Of a stretch of DNA of 20,495 nucleotides, positions 14,216-20,495 are shown piece after piece; positions within the stretch are counted from its first letter, which is position 1; every line of letters starts with the position of its first letter. The stretch spans positions 1 to 20,495 of the forward strand of contig CAKPPW010000024.1 in NCBI GenBank assembly GCA_934177995.1, given 5' to 3'. The DNA is from an uncultured Bacilli bacterium (GTDB taxonomy: Bacteria > Bacillota_I > Bacilli_A > RF39 > UBA660). The position numbers were made by a program, and so were the translations under genes. The notes under the pieces were generated by a model. The model saw only the letters and a list, made by a program, of their open reading frames with translations, had not been told where the DNA came from and searched no databases.

Positions 14216-14983
14216 ATGTTTAAAGAATTATATGATTATCGACAATTATTAAAGAGTAATGTTAGTAAGGAAATAAGAGGAAAATATAAAGGCTCATTTT
14301 TGGGAGTGTTATGGAGCTTTGTTAATCCACTATTAATGACTTTAGTCTATGCGATTGTTTTTCCTTTTATCTTAAGATCAACCCAACCGCATTATGTTAC
14401 CTTTGTGGTAATAGGTGTCCTACCTTGGACTTGGTTTACTAATGTTATATCTCAAGGAACAAATACTATAGTTGTTAATGGAGGAATTATTAAGAAGGTT
14501 TACTTTCCGAGAGAAGTATTACCTATTTCTATAGTTACTAGTGGTTTGATTAACTTCTTAATATCTTGTATTATTATTGCTATTTTCTTAATTTGTAGTG
14601 GAATAGGCTTTAGTTTCTATATATTAATGTTACCTCTAATAGTCTTAATTCAATACATTTTAATGCTAGGATTAATTTTTATTACTAGTGCCATAGATGT
14701 TTATGTAAGAGATGCTGAATATATAATAGCTTTTCTTGTGTCAATGTTATTTTATGCTACACCAATTTTATATTCATCAGATTTATTTCCAGCTAAGTTT
14801 TCTTGGATTTTAAATTTAAATCCTTTAACAACAATAATTAACTCTTATAGAGATATTTTCTATTATCAGACTATGCCTAATTTAAAAGCACTTGGTATTG
14901 TTTTCTTAGTAAGTGTGTTAATACTAATTATGGGTTATAAAATATTTGGAAAACTAAAGAAAGGTTTTGCAGAAGAATTATAG
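14216..14983 (+). CDS. Polysaccharide ABC exporter, permease (Wzm/TagG type)
   Basis: A 255-aa ABC-2-type membrane protein with about six hydrophobic segments (roughly residues 30-50, 60-85, 105-130, 138-160, 170-190 and 225-245). The N-terminus FKELYDYRQLL followed by KYKGSFLGVLWSFVNPLL is the family hallmark: an amphipathic interface helix, then the first transmembrane segment. IKKVYFPREVLP is also typical. Two copies form the channel with two ATPase subunits and move the undecaprenyl-linked glycan to the outside. I chose the ATG at 14216, one base after the wzt stop; a GTG at 14207 inside wzt is an alternative that would add three residues. The ribosome binding site AAAGG (14199-14203) lies in the end of wzt, so translation is probably coupled. 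Confidence 0.93.
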   Translation: MFKELYDYRQLLKSNVSKEIRGKYKGSFLGVLWSFVNPLLMTLVYAIVFPFILRSTQPHYVTFVVIGVLPWTWFTNVISQGTNTIVVNGGIIKKVYFPREVLPISIVTSGLINFLISCIIIAIFLICSGIGFSFYILMLPLIVLIQYILMLGLIFITSAIDVYVRDAEYIIAFLVSMLFYATPILYSSDLFPAKFSWILNLNPLTTIINSYRDIFYYQTMPNLKALGIVFLVSVLILIMGYKIFGKLKKGFAEEL

Positions 14984-14992
14984 GAGGGTAAG

Positions 14993-15856
14993 ATGACAAC
15001 AAAAAAAGATTTAAAAATAGCAGGAGTAGTAACACTTTATAATCCAACTGATGAAGATATTAAAAATATAGATACTTATTTAGGTGATATTGATAGATTA
15101 TATATTGTTGATAATACGGAAGGTCATGACAATAAGAAACATCTTCCTAAAAGTGAAAAGATAGAATATATATTTAAAAATGAAAACTTGGGAGTAGCTA
15201 CTGCCATGAATATGGGAGCTAAGAAGGCTTTAAAGGAAGGGTATAAATGGCTACTTACAATGGATCAAGATACTACTTTTAAAAAGGGAGTAATTGCTAA
15301 GATGAAGGAAGTAGTACTTACTAAAGATATGTCTAAAGTAGGTATTGTTACTCCTTGGCATCATACTAAGCTAATTGATAAGAAACCAGAGGCAGAGTAT
15401 GATGATCCACATGATGTAATGACATCTGGTAATTTAGTAAACCTTGATATTTGGAAAAAGATAGGTGGTTATAAAGACTTTTTATTTATCGATGGTATAG
15501 ATATTGAGTACTGTATGAACTTACATAAGAATGGTTTTAAAATTCTAAGAATTAATTCTATTGAAATAGATCATAACTTGGGAGATATATTCTATAAAAA
15601 TATAAGAGGAAGACTATTTTTATGTACTAATCATTCGGCTATTAGAAGATACTATATAATGAGAAATTATCACTATATAAAAGATATGTATGTTGATATA
15701 GACCCTGGTTATTGCTATAGTCTTATTAGTCAAAGACATAATATGATTGGTGTTATTTTGTTTGAAAAAGATAAGATAAATAAGATTAAGATGTATTTAA
15801 GAGGACTAAAAGATTATAAAAAAGGAATCAAAGGTAAATATCCATATAAAAAATAA
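14993..15856 (+). CDS. Family 2 glycosyltransferase, rhamnosyltransferase-like
   Basis: This 287-aa GT-A enzyme shows IAGVVTLYNP at the start, IVDNTEG near 38-44, NENLGVATAMNMGAKKAL, the metal-binding TMDQDT with Asp91 and Asp93, and DGIDIEYCMNLHKNGF as the acceptor and base region. The last third (NHSAIRRYYIMRNYHYI) is typical of the RfbF/WbbL-type rhamnosyltransferases, which use dTDP-rhamnose. With rfbB in the same window, a rhamnosyl donor is a fair inference, but specificity cannot be read from sequence. No membrane helix is present. The start follows GGAGGG (14983-14988) by 4 nt, and that site overlaps the wzm stop. It belongs to the export operon. Confidence 0.88.
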   Translation: MTTKKDLKIAGVVTLYNPTDEDIKNIDTYLGDIDRLYIVDNTEGHDNKKHLPKSEKIEYIFKNENLGVATAMNMGAKKALKEGYKWLLTMDQDTTFKKGVIAKMKEVVLTKDMSKVGIVTPWHHTKLIDKKPEAEYDDPHDVMTSGNLVNLDIWKKIGGYKDFLFIDGIDIEYCMNLHKNGFKILRINSIEIDHNLGDIFYKNIRGRLFLCTNHSAIRRYYIMRNYHYIKDMYVDIDPGYCYSLISQRHNMIGVILFEKDKINKIKMYLRGLKDYKKGIKGKYPYKK

Positions 15857-15865
15857 GGAGGCATT

Positions 15866-18043
15866 ATGAGTAAGATTAAAGAATTATCACTTAAAGTTAA
15901 AAATACATTAAAAGATGAAGGAGTAGGTCCTTTAGTTAAAAAGACTGTTAATTATACTAAATTCAAAGTAACAACTTTTAATAGTAAATATGATAGGGGA
16001 TTTAAAGATATTTTATTTATTAATGGTTGTTGTCTTCCTCATCCTCAACGTTATAGAGTAGATCATCAAATTGAACAATTTGAGTCTTATGGATTGAGCT
16101 GTGATAAGATTGACTATGATAAATTAACACTTGATATGTTAAGATTTTATCGTGGCTTTGTTTTTTATCGTTGTCCTATTTTACCAGTAATTGAAGAGTT
16201 TATTAAACAAGCTAAGGAAAACAATAAGACTTGTTTTTATGATATAGATGATTTGGTATTTGATACTAAATATACTGATCAAATTAAGTATGTGCAAAGT
16301 CTTACTGGAGCGGATAGAAATTTATATGATGATGGCGTTAAAAGAATGGGAAAAACTCTAGATTTATGTGAGTATGCTATCGCATCAACTGATAGATTAC
16401 AAAAAGAAATGGCTCTACATGTTAAAGAAGCTTTTATAAATAGAAATGTTGCTAGTGAAGAGATGGTAAAATATTCGGAAATAGCTCTTAACACCGTAGA
16501 AAAAGATGATTCTAAGATAATAATTGGCTATTTATCTGGAACTATTACTCATAATGATGACTTTAAACTTATTATGCCTAGTGTTATAAACATCTTAAAA
16601 AAGTATCCTAATGTTTATTTACAAATAGTTGGTCTTTTAGATTTACCAGAAGAGATGGAAGAGGTAAAAGATAAAGTACTAACTAGTCCTTTTATGGACT
16701 GGAAAGACTTACCTAAACTAATTAGATCTATTGATATTAATTTAGCACCACTAGAAGATACTATTTTTAATGAAGCTAAATCAGAAAATAAATGGACTGA
16801 AGCAGCTTTAGTTAAGATTCCAACAGTTGCTTCTAATGTAGGAGCCTTTAAAAGTGCTATAGTAGCAAATGAAACTGGCTTATTATGTGATGATTTAAAA
16901 GATTGGGAAGAAAATTTATCAAAATTAATAGAAAATAAAGAATATAGAGAAACTATAGCTCTTAATGCTTATAATGAAGTTATGAAACACCATGTTACTA
17001 CTACTAGTGGAAGAAAAGTAGTTGATTTTGTTAAGAGTAAACTAAGAAGAAATATCTGTTTTATTCTTCCTTCAACCAATATTAGTGGAGGGATAATGGT
17101 AGCAGTAAAACATGGAATAATTTTAAAGAAACATGGTTATGATGTTACTGCTATTAATATAAATGATGAGACTAAAAATGTTTCTATTGTTACTGAAGGT
17201 ACTGATAGTCTATTAGTTGTTCCTTATAAAAGAACAGAATTTTTAGCATATATTGATACTATGGTGGCAACTATGTGGTTAACACTTAAATATGCAAGAG
17301 AGTATGCTAATTGCAAAGATATTAAGTACTTAGTTCAATCAATGGAAACTGGTTTTTATAAGCCAGGTCAATATGAAAAAAGAATGGCTAACTCAACTTA
17401 TAATAATATTTTTAATGTTGATTATTTAACTATATCTAAATGGTGCAAGACTTGGCTAAAAGAAGATTTTTTAGTAGATGCTAAGTATGCTCCTAATGGA
17501 ATAGATTTAGCAAAGTTTAAAGAAGTAAAGAGAAAAAAACATGATAAGATAAGAATACTAATAGAGGGTAACAGTAAAGATTTTTATAAAAATGTTGATG
17601 AAAGCTTTAAGATTGTGGAAAAACTAGATAAGTCTAAATATGAAATATCATATTTATCTTATGAAAAAGAACCAAAGAAATGGTATCATGTTGATAATTT
17701 TTATCATAAGATTCCTCATGATGAAGTAGCTAAGATATATCAAAATCATGACGTCTTAATTAAGACAAGTATCTTAGAAAGTTTTTCTTATCCACCACTT
17801 GAAATGATGGCTACTGGTGGTTTAGTTCTTGCCTTACCTAATGGTGGTAATAGTGAGTACTTAAAAGATGAGTATAACTGTCTTTTATATAAACAAGGAG
17901 ATATAGAAGAAGCAGTAGAAAAATTAGAAAGATTAGTAGCTGATAAGAAATTACAAGAAAAACTAATTACTAATGGCATTAAAACCGCAAAAGAATATTC
18001 TTGGGAAAATATTGAGGATAAAATACTAGATTTATATAATTAA
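15866..18043 (+). CDS. Tandem GT-B glycosyltransferase with WsaF-like C-terminal half
   Basis: A 725-aa protein with two GT-B-type units. Residues about 45-385 form the first (FINGCCLPHPQRYRVDHQ, TCFYDIDDLVFDT, IGYLSGTITHNDD, SENKWTEAALVKIPTVAS). Residues about 392-725 form the second (NICFILPSTNISGGIMVAV, YLVQSMETGFY, TISKWCKTWL, APNGIDLAKF). The second carries the GT4 EX7E motif, ESFSYPPLE, at Glu638 to Glu646. The C-terminal half recalls WsaF, an S-layer glycan rhamnosyltransferase, which again hints at rhamnose. Two active sites in one chain would allow two successive sugars or a repeating disaccharide to be added. AAGGAGG (15855-15861) overlaps the previous stop and lies 4 nt before the ATG. 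The GT-B fold is fairly certain; donors are not. Confidence 0.85.
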   Translation: MSKIKELSLKVKNTLKDEGVGPLVKKTVNYTKFKVTTFNSKYDRGFKDILFINGCCLPHPQRYRVDHQIEQFESYGLSCDKIDYDKLTLDMLRFYRGFVFYRCPILPVIEEFIKQAKENNKTCFYDIDDLVFDTKYTDQIKYVQSLTGADRNLYDDGVKRMGKTLDLCEYAIASTDRLQKEMALHVKEAFINRNVASEEMVKYSEIALNTVEKDDSKIIIGYLSGTITHNDDFKLIMPSVINILKKYPNVYLQIVGLLDLPEEMEEVKDKVLTSPFMDWKDLPKLIRSIDINLAPLEDTIFNEAKSENKWTEAALVKIPTVASNVGAFKSAIVANETGLLCDDLKDWEENLSKLIENKEYRETIALNAYNEVMKHHVTTTSGRKVVDFVKSKLRRNICFILPSTNISGGIMVAVKHGIILKKHGYDVTAININDETKNVSIVTEGTDSLLVVPYKRTEFLAYIDTMVATMWLTLKYAREYANCKDIKYLVQSMETGFYKPGQYEKRMANSTYNNIFNVDYLTISKWCKTWLKEDFLVDAKYAPNGIDLAKFKEVKRKKHDKIRILIEGNSKDFYKNVDESFKIVEKLDKSKYEISYLSYEKEPKKWYHVDNFYHKIPHDEVAKIYQNHDVLIKTSILESFSYPPLEMMATGGLVLALPNGGNSEYLKDEYNCLLYKQGDIEEAVEKLERLVADKKLQEKLITNGIKTAKEYSWENIEDKILDLYN

Positions 18044-18055
18044 GGGGTGAAACAC

Positions 18056-18652
18056 ATGGAATATAATAATACTAAAATAAAATTTTCCTTAATCATTATA
18101 ATTATTTTAGTGGGATTAATCCTCTTTTCACTAATTAGACCAGTAAAAACCTATTCCATGACTACATCAGGTGATGACAAACAAAAAGTAATAGGTGAGT
18201 TATCTAATAATGATAGGATTACCCAAGACTTTACCTTAAAAGAAAATTCAAGTTCTATTGGCTTTCGCTTTGCTACTTATGGTAGAGATGTTACTAAAGG
18301 AAAAATACTAGTAACCATTTCTAATGGTAAGAAGTCTAAGAAATATAAAATAAAAGCTAATAAATTAGTAGATAACGAAATGTATTTTCTAAAATATAAA
18401 TTTAAGAAAAATAAAAAATACACAGTAGATATTATAATCAAAAATACCAATTATCCAGTTACTCTTTATATAACTGATAAAATGAATAATACTAGTATGT
18501 ATTTAAATGATAAAGAGCAAGATAATAGTTTATATTTTGGAACAGTATATAAGAAAAGTAATTACTTTTATATTTGGTATTATTCTTTAGGAATTATTGT
18601 TTTACTATTATATGTTTCCCTTTTAAAAAATGGAGGTAGAAAAAATGCTTAA
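18056..18652 (+). CDS. Small membrane protein with two TM helices and an outer beta-rich domain
   Basis: I do not recognise a family for this 198-aa protein. Residues about 9-29 (FSLIIIIILVGLILFSL) are a transmembrane helix and 170-192 (YIWYYSLGIIVLLLYVSLL) a second one. The 140 residues between them are strand-rich, Lys/Asn-rich and without Cys, and probably form an extracellular sandwich domain. The ATG at 18056 follows AAGGGG (18042-18047) by 8 nt; a GTG at 18047 lies in that site and is rejected. Its end overlaps the start of the DUF2142 gene by 8 bases, so the two are probably translationally coupled and may form a complex. The next protein has a similar plan at its N-terminus (a TM helix followed by a beta-rich domain), suggesting related outer domains. 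A glycan-modification role is inferred only from context. Confidence 0.7.
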   Translation: MEYNNTKIKFSLIIIIILVGLILFSLIRPVKTYSMTTSGDDKQKVIGELSNNDRITQDFTLKENSSSIGFRFATYGRDVTKGKILVTISNGKKSKKYKIKANKLVDNEMYFLKYKFKKNKKYTVDIIIKNTNYPVTLYITDKMNNTSMYLNDKEQDNSLYFGTVYKKSNYFYIWYYSLGIIVLLLYVSLLKNGGRKNA

Positions 18653-20477
18653 AAAGATATTTAATAAAGATAATTTAACAAAGCTTATAATACTAAGTAT
18701 TTTCTTATCTCTTTTTTTAGAAGTGGTAGTCTTTAATCGCAATGTTTTAAAATATCATGATAAATATAAAGCTCAAGTTACAAATTCAGATGGCTTTGTT
18801 AAAAAAGATGGTTACTTTGTTGCCACTAAAGACTTAGCAAGTATTACCGTTAAAGTAAAAGATAACTATGTAAATAAAATAGAATTTAGTTATAAATGTC
18901 CAGAAGATTTTACTTGGAGTAGTAATGGTATTAGTTCTATATCATCTGTTCTGATTGATAAAGCTACTAAAAAAATAAATTTAAAAAGTGATTCATTAAA
19001 ACTTACTTTTAATAATAAAGATGTAAAGATAAAAGACATTACCATTAATAATAACATTTATTTTGATATGACAAGATTCTTAGTAATGTTTCTTACTATG
19101 CTAGTTACTATTATTTTAATAACTTATCGAGATTATTTTGCAAAATGCAAGGAAGAAGCCTTTCTAATAATTGCTTTAACTAGTGGTGTTTTGATGATTG
19201 TTTCCTTACCTAATAGTCTTTATTTATCTTGGGATGATAGTACCCATTTTATGAATGCTAATAAGTTTATATCATCTACTAGTATGGAATATTCTAAAAC
19301 CTTTGATGTATTAAAGAATCAAGATTATATTAATTACCAAACTTTTAGTACTAAAGAAGAAAGAACTAGACTTTATAAATCATTAGATGATTTACATAAG
19401 AAAACTAAATATACTAGATTAATTGGTGAATATTCTAATAAGTATAATAAACTAGTTTATTTTCCTTTCTATTTGGCCTTTAAAATAGGTAGTATTCTAA
19501 ATATTAGTTTTATGTTTTCTTTTGTTATTTCAAAAGTACTTAATCTAGTAGCTTATATTACTATTTTCTATTTTGCTATTAAACTTAATAAGCGATATAA
19601 AAATTATTTATTCTTGATAGGTCTATCTTTGTCATCTATCTTTTTAGCGACAGAATTTTCTTATGACCCCACAATAATAGCTTCAATTGTATTAGCTTTT
19701 TCCTTATATACTAATATGTTAGAAGAAAAAAAAGTAAATAATAAATATTTATTCTTATTTGTATTATCAGTTATTTGGGCTAGTTTACCGAAGGCTATTT
19801 ATGCCCCATTACTATTATTACTCATATTTTTACCAGATGAAAAATTTAAAGATAAAAAAACAGCTAGAGCAATAAAAATTTTAATAGTAGTAATAACTTT
19901 GTTATTGATGTCTACTTTTGTTTTACCAATGTTAATAGGTGGGGTAGCAGGAGATGCTAGAGGTGGTAACACTAATGCTAGTGAACAGTTTAGACTAATA
20001 ATAACTAATCCTTTTAGATATGCTAAAGTACTAGTTAAATTCTTTCTTTTAGAAGGACCAAAGTTATTTATTAGTGTTAAATCGCTATCAAATCCATCAT
20101 ATGCCTCTTCTTATATTGGAAATATATTAGAGTTTACTTCTTTAGTATTTTATTTATTATTTGTTTATGTTTTATTTTCAAATAGAGTAGAAGAAAAATA
20201 CTTAAATGTAAAAACTAAAATATTATATGGTTTAATGTACTTATTAATCTTTGCTCTTATCTCTACTGCTTTATACTTATCATTTACAGAAGTAGGTAGT
20301 ACAAGTATTGCTGGAGTACAGTCTAGATATTTCTTACCACTACTACCATTTTTAATGGTAATATTAACTCCTACTGTTAAAGAAAAAAAGGATACTTATA
20401 AAGTAAAAGAAATATTATTATTAACTATTCCTTTCATTCTTTTAATGATGATAGTTTTTGCTATTGCTATTAAATGA
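18645..20477 (+). CDS. DUF2142 polytopic membrane protein, possible GT-C glycosyltransferase
   Basis: A 610-aa integral membrane protein. It has one TM helix near residues 14-31, a beta-rich outer segment (about 32-140), then about ten hydrophobic helices to the C-terminus. After the third hydrophobic stretch it has YLSWDDSTHFMNANKF (acidic pair Asp197/Asp198, His201), the place of the PDE..HF motif of DUF2142. That motif is thought to be an active site of GT-C-like enzymes using lipid-linked sugars. A long loop rich in Gly/Asn/Asp near 440-455 follows. DUF2142 proteins occur often in surface-glycan loci. It likely decorates the glycan on the outer face; donor unknown. The ATG at 18645 follows GGAGG (18632-18636) by 8 nt; an ATG at 18630 overlaps that site. 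The gene ends 18 nt before the window edge. Confidence 0.75.
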   Translation: MLKKIFNKDNLTKLIILSIFLSLFLEVVVFNRNVLKYHDKYKAQVTNSDGFVKKDGYFVATKDLASITVKVKDNYVNKIEFSYKCPEDFTWSSNGISSISSVLIDKATKKINLKSDSLKLTFNNKDVKIKDITINNNIYFDMTRFLVMFLTMLVTIILITYRDYFAKCKEEAFLIIALTSGVLMIVSLPNSLYLSWDDSTHFMNANKFISSTSMEYSKTFDVLKNQDYINYQTFSTKEERTRLYKSLDDLHKKTKYTRLIGEYSNKYNKLVYFPFYLAFKIGSILNISFMFSFVISKVLNLVAYITIFYFAIKLNKRYKNYLFLIGLSLSSIFLATEFSYDPTIIASIVLAFSLYTNMLEEKKVNNKYLFLFVLSVIWASLPKAIYAPLLLLLIFLPDEKFKDKKTARAIKILIVVITLLLMSTFVLPMLIGGVAGDARGGNTNASEQFRLIITNPFRYAKVLVKFFLLEGPKLFISVKSLSNPSYASSYIGNILEFTSLVFYLLFVYVLFSNRVEEKYLNVKTKILYGLMYLLIFALISTALYLSFTEVGSTSIAGVQSRYFLPLLPFLMVILTPTVKEKKDTYKVKEILLLTIPFILLMMIVFAIAIK

Positions 20478-20495
20478 TAAGATATAGTAAAATTG

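Noticed and set aside
20478..20495. Start of a further feature after the DUF2142 gene (TATAGT)
   Set aside because: Only 18 bases remain; too little to call a promoter or gene.

Overview
The window is very AT-rich (roughly 27-30% GC by eye) and almost completely coding on the + strand, with short gaps and strong Shine-Dalgarno sites (GGAGG, AAGGAGG, AGGGGG). TGA is used as a stop (for example 8963-8965, 9961-9963, 20475-20477), so the code is standard and not the Mycoplasma one. ChW (clostridial hydrophobic, conserved Trp) repeats, a GH25 lysozyme and ABC-dependent glycan export point to a low-GC, Gram-positive, probably host-associated Firmicute (Bacilli/Erysipelotrichia-like or clostridial). 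No gene here fixes the genus.

Layout. 1-226: no complete gene, but a possible minus-strand coding remnant at the left edge and a promoter. 227-1304: a Fic AMP-transferase with a class III C-terminal inhibitory motif, followed by an orphan receiver-domain protein. 1366-2370: rfbB (dTDP-glucose 4,6-dehydratase), closed by a good intrinsic terminator. 2459-4707: a membrane-anchored SGNH esterase/acyl hydrolase and ugd (UDP-glucose 6-dehydrogenase). 4772-12125: two large secreted proteins, each with nine ChW repeats, on either side of a GT2 glycosyltransferase. The first is an M6-like metalloprotease + propeller-like domain + ChW9 + C39-type cysteine peptidase of 1397 aa. The second is a ChW9-GH25 lysozyme of 720 aa. 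A clear terminator and a new promoter follow. 12258-13430: a TOD1/MUCI70 (DUF616)-type putative glycosyltransferase. 13468-20477: a tight operon of Wzt-like ATPase, Wzm-like permease, rhamnosyltransferase-like GT2, a tandem GT4-type enzyme with a WsaF-like C-terminal half, a small two-TM protein and a DUF2142 polytopic membrane protein.

How it fits together. This looks like part of a cell-surface polysaccharide locus. RfbB and Ugd supply precursors for 6-deoxyhexose (probably rhamnose) and glucuronic acid, the GT2/GT4/DUF616 proteins assemble the glycan, Wzt/Wzm export it, and the SGNH and DUF2142 proteins may modify it outside. rfbA/C/D, an initiating phosphoglycosyltransferase and an LCP-type ligase are not in the window.

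The most unusual feature is the pair of ChW-bearing secreted hydrolases inside the glycan locus. Their nine-repeat arrays share the same 3x3 higher-order organisation, the same position-specific deviations and the same 450-bp spacing between triad markers, so they look like copies of one ancestral array. I infer that the arrays may dock the enzymes on the glycan or wall made by this locus. That is a hypothesis, not something the sequence proves.
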